Positions 46,333 to 54,509 of a stretch of 64,000 bases of DNA are shown piece by piece. The stretch is taken from NCBI RefSeq assembly GCF_000799565.1, contig NZ_JUHB01000001.1:806001-870000 (forward strand), in the 5' to 3' direction. This DNA comes from Cellulophaga sp. Hel_I_12 (lineage in GTDB: Bacteria; Bacteroidota; Bacteroidia; Flavobacteriales; Flavobacteriaceae). The first letter of the stretch is position 1. Each line of letters starts with the position of its first letter. The notes beneath the pieces are model-generated. The model searched no databases. It was not told the DNA's origin and worked only from the letters and a program-made list of their open reading frames with translations. The position numbers and the translations under genes were made by a program.

Positions 46333-48696
46333 CTATTGATGCAACTTTCCAAACTTAATACCAAAGAAAAATGTTCTTGGGGCTAAGGGACCATAGACAT
46401 AATCAGAATCTCTAGTCGCACCTGCATCAAAATCATCTTGGTAGTTATTAAAAATATTTTTAACCCCTGCGGAAAAGGTCATCATAAAGTTTTCATTAAA
46501 ATCGATGTGCGATTCTAACTTCAAATTCAAATCAAAAAAAGGTTGTACTTCATTTAACTGTAAAAAACCAGTCTCACTTATGACTCTAGGCACTAGCATT
46601 TGGCCAGTATAGGTTCCTGTAATATCCACATTAAAAAGTTCACTAGGAATCCATGCTGTATTTATATAGCCGTAAAGCTTAGGTGTTCTCACAAATTCAT
46701 CCACAACAATAGCTGATTCACCAAAAGTACCGTCACTCTCAAATAAAATTTGGGACTCATTATACTTCGCTTTTTGTAATGTACCTCCCAATTGAAACTG
46801 CCACTTAGGATTGGGCGATACCCCAAATTCAAAATTAGCACCGTATACCATTGCTCCTTCCCCATTACGAACTTCTTCTAAAATAGAACCATTTTCTAAA
46901 ACCGCTCCAGTACTGACTAAGGTAAATGGATTTTGTAAGCTGGTAAAAAATCCTTCTACTAAAAAATCGAGCTGTAGAAGTCCAACAGATTTAGCGTAAT
47001 TTAAAGATCCTGTATAGGCATTAGAATATTCGGTATTTAAATCATTAGACAAAATTACGAATTGCGGTTCTCCTCCAACACTCGAAATATGCAAATCTTC
47101 ATTAAATGCTTGGGGGGCCCTAAACCCCCTGGCGAAGCCACCTCTAAACTTTAAATCTTCTAAAAATTTATAGGATATGGTTAATCGCGGAGAAAAAGCT
47201 GTTTGCTGAATATCAACCCCTCTTTCAATGCCAACTATGGTATACGCTCCTAAAACCGAAACATGATCTAGCCTGCCGCCAACTAAAGCCGTAAACTTTT
47301 CTGTTGGTCTCCATTCGTATTGAGCAAAAGTACCTAAGGAATTTACCTTTTGATCAATTAACCTATTATATCCTTCAATTTTATCTTCGGTATTGGCATG
47401 GTTAAATTCTGACCCTACGGTAAGTACATCTTCATTTTTAAAGGATTTGGTGTATTGAAGTCCATTTACCCAAGCTAAATCTTTAGTATTTCCGAAAGCA
47501 TTATTTGCGCTAATGCTATCTTGTCTCGTTCTGCCACCACCTAAACCGCCATAATAACTATCGCGATTGGTGTGTGATGCCGAAGTGTAGAACTGAAAAT
47601 TCCCAGCGTTATCTTTAGTTCTAATGTCATAGTCTGCACCGGCTATAAAAGTATCGTGATCTAACTCTTCTGTGATATCTGTAAATTGTGGGGCTAAGTC
47701 GAGTTGATTCCCACCACGACGGTATTCTTTTATAGCATTTAAGTTGATAGACAATCGGCTGCGGTCATTTGGTTTTACAAACATCTTGGCGCCTATGGTA
47801 TTGTTGCGAAGTTCAACCAACTCTGTAAAGCCATCTCCGTTGGCATCAAAAGCATCCCGATTGCGATAGGTACCAAATACGGAAATACCGCTCGAAAGAT
47901 CATCAGCAACTAACGAAGTATTAAAATTTAGATTACGATCCGCAGTGCGACCATCAATTAAAGCCAAATTAGTTGCAATTTCCCAAGTATTTAATACCGG
48001 ATCTTTAGTAATAATATTTACGGTACCGGCTATGGCGTTGGAGCCAAATAATGCTGAACCACCGCTGCGCACTATTTCCACACGCTCAATAATATTCATA
48101 GGTATTTGTTCTAAACCATACACCCCAAGTAGTGAGGTAAATACAGGCCGGCTATTGAGTAGTACTTGCGTATATCCACCATCCAAACCATTTAACCTAA
48201 CTTGGGTAAATCCACAGTTTTGACAGTTAGTTTCTACCCGAACACCAGGGGCATAATTTAGTCCGTCTGCAAGACTTAATGATTGCGTTGCGTTTAGTAA
48301 CCTTGGTTTTAGCGTCGATACCACTACAGGTGTATTTTTACGCTCTACCCTATTCCGCGTGGCGCTAATGACTACTTCATCTAAACCCAATGCGTCTTCT
48401 ATGAGTTCAAAATTTAAGGTAAGAGGTTCACCTTTAACTATTGTTATTTCTTTTGTGATACTTCTAAAACCCTGGGAACTTGCCTGTATGTTGTATTTCC
48501 CTGGCGAAAGTTCTAAGTGATAATTTCCCTTAGCATCGCTAGACGTTCCTTGTAAGCCATTCTTTACGACGATAAAAGCAAAAGGTACGGCTTCCTTAGA
48601 AGATGTAATGCTGCCTTTTAAAACAGTTATTTGCTCTTGCGAATAGCTAGAGAGTATGGAACAAAAGAAAAAAAACAAGAGGATGTTTTTTGCCAT
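46333..48696 (-). CDS. TonB-dependent receptor with plug CxxC; candidate outer-membrane metal transporter
   Basis: The 787-residue protein has a signal peptide (ending YSQ, about 1-20), a carboxypeptidase-like domain (about 26-105), a plug (about 115-235) and a barrel. The plug contains ETNCQNCGFTQVRLNG with Cys158 and Cys161, followed by VEIVRSGGSALFGSNAIAGT. It is divergent from a DtxR-family repressor and the metal ABC transporter, and its -7 box lies in a palindrome (48733-48746). I infer that it brings a metal, perhaps manganese or a chelate, through the outer membrane. The ligand is not proved. Confidence 0.85.
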   Translation of the reverse strand: MAKNILLFFFFCSILSSYSQEQITVLKGSITSSKEAVPFAFIVVKNGLQGTSSDAKGNYHLELSPGKYNIQASSQGFRSITKEITIVKGEPLTLNFELIEDALGLDEVVISATRNRVERKNTPVVVSTLKPRLLNATQSLSLADGLNYAPGVRVETNCQNCGFTQVRLNGLDGGYTQVLLNSRPVFTSLLGVYGLEQIPMNIIERVEIVRSGGSALFGSNAIAGTVNIITKDPVLNTWEIATNLALIDGRTADRNLNFNTSLVADDLSSGISVFGTYRNRDAFDANGDGFTELVELRNNTIGAKMFVKPNDRSRLSINLNAIKEYRRGGNQLDLAPQFTDITEELDHDTFIAGADYDIRTKDNAGNFQFYTSASHTNRDSYYGGLGGGRTRQDSISANNAFGNTKDLAWVNGLQYTKSFKNEDVLTVGSEFNHANTEDKIEGYNRLIDQKVNSLGTFAQYEWRPTEKFTALVGGRLDHVSVLGAYTIVGIERGVDIQQTAFSPRLTISYKFLEDLKFRGGFARGFRAPQAFNEDLHISSVGGEPQFVILSNDLNTEYSNAYTGSLNYAKSVGLLQLDFLVEGFFTSLQNPFTLVSTGAVLENGSILEEVRNGEGAMVYGANFEFGVSPNPKWQFQLGGTLQKAKYNESQILFESDGTFGESAIVVDEFVRTPKLYGYINTAWIPSELFNVDITGTYTGQMLVPRVISETGFLQLNEVQPFFDLNLKLESHIDFNENFMMTFSAGVKNIFNNYQDDFDAGATRDSDYVYGPLAPRTFFFGIKFGKLHQ

Positions 48697-48732
48697 TTTT
48701 ATGGTAAATTTTTTAAGTATTAAAAATAATAA

Positions 48733-48746
48733 TTAGGCAAACCTAA
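48733..48746. promoter_or_regulatory. Candidate DtxR/MntR-type operator
   Basis: TTAGG-CAAA-CCTAA is a palindrome with weaker symmetry further out (TAATAATTAGG on the left, CCTAATAATTT on the right). On the minus strand TAGGTTTG (48738-48745) matches TAnnTTTG, so the operator covers the receptor's -7 box; on the plus strand it lies where the -33 region of the repressor would be (TATCTTTA at 48772-48779). A bound repressor could shut off both genes. Binding by the adjacent repressor is inferred. Confidence 0.6.
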
Positions 48747-48794
48747 TAATTTATTATTGAAAATAAAAATGTATCTTTATACTTTATTAAAATT

Positions 48795-49448
48795 ATGTTT
48801 ACACAATCCGAAGAAAATTATTTAAAGGCTATATTTCATTTGCAGCAAGAAACAGAAGGCGGAATATCAACCAGCAGCCTCTCTGAGAAGTTAGCCACCA
48901 AAGCGGCTTCTGTTACCGAAATGATTAAACGATTAGCGGATAAAAATTTGGTTGATTATCAAAAATACTATGGTGTTCAATTAACGGATACTGGAAGAAA
49001 CCACGCCTTGCTTATTGTTCGAAAGCATCGCTTATGGGAATATTTTCTGGTAAAACGTTTAAATTTTAACTGGGATGAGGTTCATGATGTGGCGGAGCAG
49101 TTAGAGCATATTAAATCCTCAAAATTAGTGGAAGAACTCGATTTATTTTTAGGTAGACCCGAGTATGATCCTCACGGAGATCCGATACCTGATGCCCATG
49201 GAAATCTGCCTAAAATTCCTAAAAAACGACTTTCTGAGCTGCAACAAGGAGACCATGCCATATGTAAAGGCTTTAATGATGACTCTTCTTCATTTCTTAA
49301 ATTTTTAGCCAAACAAGAAATTGGATTAGATACTAAAATTGAAGTAGTTCATATTGAGACATTCGATGAAAGCATGACTGTTCTTGCCAACAAAAAAAGC
49401 ATTCTATTATCTAAAACTGCCACGGACAATATATATGTTAGGCTCTAG
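48795..49448 (+). CDS. DtxR/MntR-family metal-dependent repressor
   Basis: The 217-residue protein has an N-terminal winged helix (TQSEENYLKAIFHLQ to about residue 70), a dimerisation domain with metal-ligand positions, and a C-terminal SH3-like FeoA domain (about 150-217). By hand alignment DtxR Cys102 corresponds to Glu here (in VHDVAEQLEHIKS), as in manganese-type MntR, while the other dimer-domain ligand positions are His and Glu; the residue at DtxR Met10/MntR Asp8 is Asn. This points to manganese or a related divalent metal. The operator at 48733-48746 lies just upstream. The metal is inferred. Confidence 0.88.
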   Translation: MFTQSEENYLKAIFHLQQETEGGISTSSLSEKLATKAASVTEMIKRLADKNLVDYQKYYGVQLTDTGRNHALLIVRKHRLWEYFLVKRLNFNWDEVHDVAEQLEHIKSSKLVEELDLFLGRPEYDPHGDPIPDAHGNLPKIPKKRLSELQQGDHAICKGFNDDSSSFLKFLAKQEIGLDTKIEVVHIETFDESMTVLANKKSILLSKTATDNIYVRL

Positions 49449-49510
49449 ATTTATTATTCTAGGGTTTAATTTACGAGTAAATTTTACAATGATCCTTCTT
49501 TAAAAAAAAC

Positions 49511-50422
49511 ATGAAACAAAAAATACTAGTTTTTATTTGCCTTATTTTCGCATTTGCTTGCAAAAATTCACATGAACCTCTCGATAATAAACTTAAGGTC
49601 GTAACAACGACAACCATGATTACTGATATGGTTTATAATATTGGTGGTGATTCTATTCACATCGAAGGGCTAATGGGTAGTGGCGTTGATCCACATTTAT
49701 ACAAAGCCAGTGAAGGCGACGTTTCAAAATTAACCAGCGCTGATGTTGTTTTTTATAGTGGATTGCACTTAGAAGGTAAACTAGTGGATGTTTTTGAAAA
49801 AATGAACCGGTCAAAATCGACCATTGCCTTGGCCGACGTCTTAGATAAAAACAAACTCATCAGTTCCGAATATTTTGCATCAAATTACGACCCACATATT
49901 TGGTTTAATTTGAGGTATTGGAAACAAATTGCCAACTATTTAACCGAAGAATTAGGGACCTTAGATCCTAAAAATGCTGACTTTTTTGAAAAAAATAAGA
50001 TCGAATATTTAAAAAGACTAGAAGTACTAGAAACCAACATAAAAAACACGATTGCTTCCTTACCTGAAGAAAAAAGAATATTAATTACCGCGCATGATGC
50101 GTTTAATTATTTTGGCGAAGAATACGGTTTTGAAGTTGTTGGCTTACAAGGACTAAGTACAGCTACAGAAGCTGGAGTACAAGATGTTCAAAATCTCGCA
50201 AAATTAATTATTGACAAAAAAGTAAAAGCCATTTTTGTGGAAAGTAGTGTTCCCAGGCGTACCATCGAAGCCTTACAACAGGCTGTTTTGGCACAAGGTT
50301 TTCAAGTAGAAATTGGTGGAACATTATATTCCGACGCTTTAGGAAACGCGGGTACTAAAGAAGGCACCTATATGGGTATGTTCGAATATAACGTGAATAC
50401 CATCGTGAATGCCCTAAAATAA
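49511..50422 (+). CDS. Metal ABC transporter substrate-binding lipoprotein (ZnuA/TroA/MntA-like)
   Basis: The 303-residue protein has a lipoprotein signal with lipobox FAFAC (Cys17). It belongs to cluster A-I metal-binding proteins: TTTMITDMVYNIGGDSI, metal-site His in GVDPHLYK and in YDPHIWFN, Glu/His in ITAHDAFNYFGEEY, and the late Asp in GGTLYSDALGN. No His-rich loop typical of many zinc-specific ZnuA proteins is present, which favours manganese or iron. It is tethered to the outer face of the inner membrane and feeds the permeases. It follows the repressor by 62 bp. Confidence 0.92.
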   Translation: MKQKILVFICLIFAFACKNSHEPLDNKLKVVTTTTMITDMVYNIGGDSIHIEGLMGSGVDPHLYKASEGDVSKLTSADVVFYSGLHLEGKLVDVFEKMNRSKSTIALADVLDKNKLISSEYFASNYDPHIWFNLRYWKQIANYLTEELGTLDPKNADFFEKNKIEYLKRLEVLETNIKNTIASLPEEKRILITAHDAFNYFGEEYGFEVVGLQGLSTATEAGVQDVQNLAKLIIDKKVKAIFVESSVPRRTIEALQQAVLAQGFQVEIGGTLYSDALGNAGTKEGTYMGMFEYNVNTIVNALK

Positions 50423-50467
50423 AAGTGTTTTAAGTTTCTGGCTTAATGGTTTAAAGTTTAACAACGA

Positions 50468-50501
50468 AGAAACCTAAAGCTTGAAACTCGAGACTTGAAA
50501 C
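50468..50501 (+). repeat. Degenerate GAAACTT-type repeat in the metal operon
   Basis: GAAACCTAAAGCTTGAAACT and continuing copies of an approximate 7-bp unit (GAAACTT-like) fill the spacer between the binding-protein and ATPase genes. The left part of the spacer contains the complement (AAGTTTC), so the region can form a weak inverted structure. A second block is at 51388-51427. Confidence 0.5.
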
Positions 50502-50517
50502 AAAAAATCGACAATTA

Positions 50518-51264
50518 ATGATAAAAGACAACAAACTTCCCGCAGTGCAGATTGATGATCTTACGGTTGCTTATAACTACAAACCTGTTTTATGGGATAT
50601 TGATTTGGTCATTCCCGAAGGCGTTTTAATGGCCATTGTGGGCCCAAATGGCGCTGGAAAATCAACTTTAATTAAGTCTATTTTAGGAATTATAAAACCC
50701 TTGGCGGGTACTGTTCAAATATTCGGGAAACCTTACAAAAAACAGGTGGATAAAGTGGCTTATGTACCGCAAAAAGGAAGTGTGGATTGGGATTTTCCCA
50801 CCACGGCCTTAGATGTGGTCATGATGGGTACGTACGGCAGTTTGGGTTGGATTAAAAGACCAGGACAAAAAGAAAAAAAATTATCCCTAGAAGCTTTAGA
50901 AAAAGTAGGTATGTTATCTTTTAAAAATAGACAGATTAGCCAACTGAGTGGTGGGCAGCAGCAGCGTATTTTTTTGGCACGAGCTTTAGTGCAGAATGCC
51001 TCTATTTATTTAATGGATGAACCTTTCCAAGGTGTAGACGCTACCACTGAAAAAGCCATCATCAACATTCTAAAAGAATTACGAAAAGAAGGAAAAACAC
51101 TAATTGTCGTGCACCACGATTTACAAACTGTACCGGAATATTTTGATTGGGTGACTTTTTTGAACGTGAAAGGCATTGCCTCGGGGCCAGTAAAAGATAT
51201 TTTCAATGATGATAATCTTACGAAAACATACGGAATTAATTATAAAGTGGCTGTTAATCAGTAA
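50518..51264 (+). CDS. Metal ABC transporter ATP-binding protein
   Basis: The 248-residue protein is a full ABC ATPase: Walker [14 protein letters not shown] (about 42-54), Q-loop [15 protein letters not shown], signature [15 protein letters not shown] and Walker B with [10 protein letters not shown], then the switch His in VVHHDLQ. It belongs to the manganese/zinc/iron family and drives import through the two permeases downstream. It is separated from the binding-protein gene by a 95-bp repeat-filled spacer. Confidence 0.94.
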   Translation: MIKDNKLPAVQIDDLTVAYNYKPVLWDIDLVIPEGVLMAIVGPNGAGKSTLIKSILGIIKPLAGTVQIFGKPYKKQVDKVAYVPQKGSVDWDFPTTALDVVMMGTYGSLGWIKRPGQKEKKLSLEALEKVGMLSFKNRQISQLSGGQQQRIFLARALVQNASIYLMDEPFQGVDATTEKAIINILKELRKEGKTLIVVHHDLQTVPEYFDWVTFLNVKGIASGPVKDIFNDDNLTKTYGINYKVAVNQ

Positions 51265-51387
51265 ATTGAGTTTAAAAAATGTTTCGGGGTTTAAGTTTCA
51301 GGTTAAAAAGTATTAGGTTTTAAACCTAAAAACAAAGATTATGGAAATTTAAAAAAATGTCAATTAAATGTACAACTGGACAAACTT

Positions 51388-51427
51388 GAAACTAGAAACT
51401 AGAAACTAGAAACCTTAAACTAGAAAC
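51388..51427 (+). repeat. Heptanucleotide repeat (GAAACTA)n and relatives
   Basis: Three perfect tandem copies of GAAACTA begin at 51388 and continue as GAAAC, CTTAAACTA and GAAAC. Upstream at 51281-51330 the complementary pattern TTTAAGTTTCAGGTT occurs. The spacer between the ATPase and the first permease gene is 168 bp and has no gene. Confidence 0.65.
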
Positions 51428-51432
51428 AACCA

Positions 51433-52548
51433 ATGGAACTAACTGATTTCTTTACGGACTACACCCTACGAACCATTACTTTAGGTACAGCTGTCTTAGG
51501 GGCTATTTGTGGCATGTTAGGTAGTTTTGCTGTATTGCGTAAACAAAGTTTATTAGGTGACGCCATTTCACATGCAGCGCTCCCAGGAATTGCATTGGCT
51601 TTTATAATTACGGGCATTAAAGAGGTTAATGTTTTATTATTAGGCGCTTTAATTAGTGGCCTCCTAGGTACGTTCTGGATCAAGGGCATCGTAAAACGAA
51701 CCCGATTAAAAAGTGACACGGCATTAGGTTTAATTCTCTCTTTGTTTTTTGGTTTTGGGATGTTGCTACTCACCTTCATTCAAAAAATGCCGAATGCAAA
51801 TCAAGCAGGTCTTGACAAATACCTGTTCGGTCAAGCGGCAACACTCATGGAAAAAGATGTTTGGATGATGGCCTTAATTACAGGCATTAGCTTACTCGTG
51901 TTGCTCTTATTTTGGAAAGAATTAAAATTGTTACTCTTTGATGCTGATTATACCAAAACATTGGGTTTTAATGTACGGTTTTTAGATATTTTAATTACCA
52001 CTTTTATTGTATTAGCCATTGTTTTAGGCCTCCAAACTGTTGGTGTAGTGCTTATGAGCGCTATGCTTTTAGCGCCAGCCGCTGCTGCCCGACAATGGAC
52101 CAATAGCCTAGGCACTATGATCATATTAGCGTCAATTTTCGGCGCTTTTTCTGGCGTATTTGGCACGGCTATTAGTGCGAGTCAAAACAACCTATCTACG
52201 GGTCCAGTAATTGTATTAGTGGCTTCTACTTTTGTCATTATTTCCTTCATTTTTTCTCCCAAACGTGGGTTATTATTCCGAGAGTTGCGCTTTCGTAAAA
52301 ATCGAAGAGAATTGCATTTAAAAAAAACCTTGACGTTTATGTATCATATCGCTGCAAATCACGAAAATGTTTCACATCCGCACGCCATACGAATTTTGAA
52401 TAATTTTCAAGGATTTACCAGAAAAACCTTAACAAAACTTGAAGAACAAGAGTTCATTCATATTGAAGGAAACTTATGGGCCATGACCGAAAAAGGATTT
52501 AATGAAGCTGCAACCATGTACAACCAATTAGGACAAGAAAATGACTAA
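51433..52548 (+). CDS. Metal ABC transporter permease with C-terminal winged-helix-like tail (first)
   Basis: The 371-residue protein has about eight membrane helices (about residues 10-280) of the ZnuB/TroC family (LRKQSLLGDAISHAALPGIAL; VGVVLMSAMLLAPAAAARQW). After residue 280 a soluble tail of about 90 residues follows, ending LTKLEEQEFIHIEGNLWAMT and EKGFNEAATMYNQL; this is the wing and helix pattern of DtxR-type DNA-binding domains. The tail is a C-terminal extension beyond the usual 260-290-residue permease. The next permease gene overlaps by 8 bp. Confidence 0.9.
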   Translation: MELTDFFTDYTLRTITLGTAVLGAICGMLGSFAVLRKQSLLGDAISHAALPGIALAFIITGIKEVNVLLLGALISGLLGTFWIKGIVKRTRLKSDTALGLILSLFFGFGMLLLTFIQKMPNANQAGLDKYLFGQAATLMEKDVWMMALITGISLLVLLLFWKELKLLLFDADYTKTLGFNVRFLDILITTFIVLAIVLGLQTVGVVLMSAMLLAPAAAARQWTNSLGTMIILASIFGAFSGVFGTAISASQNNLSTGPVIVLVASTFVIISFIFSPKRGLLFRELRFRKNRRELHLKKTLTFMYHIAANHENVSHPHAIRILNNFQGFTRKTLTKLEEQEFIHIEGNLWAMTEKGFNEAATMYNQLGQEND

Positions 52549-53701
52549 CACGCAAATAGAAATACAAGCCATTGCGGCTTTAGTGGCTGTGGCGTGTGCC
52601 ATTCCTGGTGCTTTTTTAGTACTACGAAAAATGGCCATGATTAGTGATGCCATCAGTCATGCAATACTACCTGGTATTGTTTTAGGCTTTTTTATTACCC
52701 AAGATCTCAACTCGCCCTTACTTATTTTATTGGCTGCGCTTACTGGTGTTATAACCGTTATTTTAGTCGAATATATTCAGAAAACTGGCTTGGTAAAAGA
52801 AGATACGGCTATCGGTCTAGTATTTCCTGCACTCTTTAGTATTGGTGTTATCCTGATTGCTAAAAACGCCAATGATGTGCATTTAGACATTGATGCAGTA
52901 CTTTTAGGGGAATTGGCCTTTGCTCCTTTTGATCGGTTCATCTTGGGTGAAACAGACATGGGTCCTAAATCGCTTTGGGTTATTGGAACCATACTTTTGA
53001 GTACACTACTACTACTCTTCTTATTTTTCAAGGAACTTAAACTAAGTACTTTTGATAAAGGCTTAGCTACCACTTTGGGCTTCTCTCCTGTGTTATTGCA
53101 TTATGGTCTTATGACGGTTTCTTCTATCACTGTTGTCGGCGCTTTTGATGCGGTAGGCGCTGTGCTTGTGGTGGCTTTAATTATAGCACCAGCGGCCACT
53201 GCCTATTTGCTCACGGATGATTTAAAAAAAATGATCCTATTAAGTTGTGGTTTTGGTGTTTTTGCTGCTATTGGAGGTTATTGGATGGCAAATATATTAA
53301 ATGCTTCTATTGCAGGATCTATGACCACCGTATTGGGCTTTTTATTTCTACTCGTTTATTTATTTGCTCCTAAACAAGGTGTTTTATCAGGCTATTTTCA
53401 GGAAAAGCAACAGCGCGTAGAAGTTTCTTTACTTGTTTTTTTATTGCACTTACAAAATCATGCTGAGCCTAGGGAACGCCATGTTAATCATTTACGGGAA
53501 CATATCAACTGGCAAAAAGTACGTGCAAAAACAGTTTTAGATTTGGCTATAAAAAACAATTTAATACAAGTTTCGGAGGGTATTGTTTCACTCACCGAGA
53601 AAGGACAAGAATTTACGGATGAAGCTTTAAACTATATTACGACGAATAAAGCAACCGCTATTGAAGAGCTAAAAAGTCGTTTTTTCTTATTTAGAGGTTA
53701 A
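52541..53701 (+). CDS. Metal ABC transporter permease with C-terminal winged-helix-like tail (second)
   Basis: The 386-residue protein is a second permease of the ZnuB family: LRKMAMISDAISHAILPGIV, helices to about residue 285, and a soluble tail (about 290-386) with LHLQNHAEPRERHVNHLREH, AKTVLDLAIKNNLIQVSEG and VSLTEKGQEFTDEALNYI. The tail again has the helix and wing layout of an iron-dependent repressor. It overlaps the preceding gene by 8 bp. Two permeases imply a heterodimeric channel. Confidence 0.92.
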   Translation: MTNTQIEIQAIAALVAVACAIPGAFLVLRKMAMISDAISHAILPGIVLGFFITQDLNSPLLILLAALTGVITVILVEYIQKTGLVKEDTAIGLVFPALFSIGVILIAKNANDVHLDIDAVLLGELAFAPFDRFILGETDMGPKSLWVIGTILLSTLLLLFLFFKELKLSTFDKGLATTLGFSPVLLHYGLMTVSSITVVGAFDAVGAVLVVALIIAPAATAYLLTDDLKKMILLSCGFGVFAAIGGYWMANILNASIAGSMTTVLGFLFLLVYLFAPKQGVLSGYFQEKQQRVEVSLLVFLLHLQNHAEPRERHVNHLREHINWQKVRAKTVLDLAIKNNLIQVSEGIVSLTEKGQEFTDEALNYITTNKATAIEELKSRFFLFRG

Positions 53702-53734
53702 ACTAGAGTTTTCCTTTTAATTTTTTTTAGACAC

Positions 53735-53764
53735 AAAAAAAGGCAGTTAAAAAAACTGCCTTTT
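53735..53764. terminator. Terminator between convergent genes
   Basis: AAAAGGCAGTT and AACTGCCTTTT (11 bp, 5-nt loop) lie between the second permease (plus) and the response regulator (minus). A and T runs flank both sides, so it can act in both directions. Confidence 0.8.
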
Positions 53765-53783
53765 GAATACTGTGATAGGTATA

Positions 53784-54500
53784 TTATTCTGCGTTCTCCG
53801 TCTTAACCACTAATCTAAAACCTTCTCCGTGAATGTTTAAAATTTCAACGGTATCATCAACTTTTAAATACTTTCTGAGTTTTGCGATATATACATCCAT
53901 ACTTCGAGATGTAAAATAGTTATCGTCTCTCCAAATTTTGGTTAAGGCCAATTCTCTCGGCATTAAATCGTTCTCATGCAAAGCCAATAAGCGTAAAAGC
54001 TCATTTTCTTTGGGAGATAGTTTTATGGATTCGTGATCTTTAAACTTTAAAAACCGCAGTTTAGAGTTTAACTGAAACTGACCGATAGTAAATTCGAACT
54101 TACGACTATCTGCCAAGGTACTTGATGCCTTTCGTTGCAAAATAGCTTTCAATTTCATTAACAACACTTCTGAATCAAAAGGTTTGTTCAAGTAATCATC
54201 GGCACCAGCCTTATATCCTTTTAACACATCTTCTTTCATGGTTTTGGCGGTCAAGAAAACAATAGGAACATGTTCGTTCTTCTCTCGTATTTCTTTTGCT
54301 AAGGTAAAACCATCTTTATACGGCATCATGACATCTAAAATACAGATATCATAGGTGTCTTTCTTGAATTTTTCAAAACCTTCCATTCCGTTTTTTGCCA
54401 AAACCACATCAAAGTCGTTCATTGACAAGTAGTCTTTAAGTACTATTCCAAAATTTGGATCATCCTCTACCAAAAGGATTTTTTTATTTACTGTTTCCAT
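53784..54500 (-). CDS. OmpR/PhoB-family response regulator (RprY-like)
   Basis: The 238-residue protein has a receiver domain (about 1-120) with acidic pocket VEDDPNFG, phospho-acceptor Asp in CILDVMMPYKDG, Thr in VFLTAKTM, Lys in NKPFDSEVL, and a winged-helix DNA-binding domain (about 140-232, RELALTKIWRDDNYF and SRSMDVYIAKLRKYL). It is a transcription factor controlled by phosphorylation. The histidine kinase gene precedes it by 9 bp on the same strand. In Bacteroidota this pair resembles RprXY; the signal is unknown. Confidence 0.93.
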   Translation of the reverse strand: METVNKKILLVEDDPNFGIVLKDYLSMNDFDVVLAKNGMEGFEKFKKDTYDICILDVMMPYKDGFTLAKEIREKNEHVPIVFLTAKTMKEDVLKGYKAGADDYLNKPFDSEVLLMKLKAILQRKASSTLADSRKFEFTIGQFQLNSKLRFLKFKDHESIKLSPKENELLRLLALHENDLMPRELALTKIWRDDNYFTSRSMDVYIAKLRKYLKVDDTVEILNIHGEGFRLVVKTENAE

Positions 54501-54509
54501 AATTACTTT

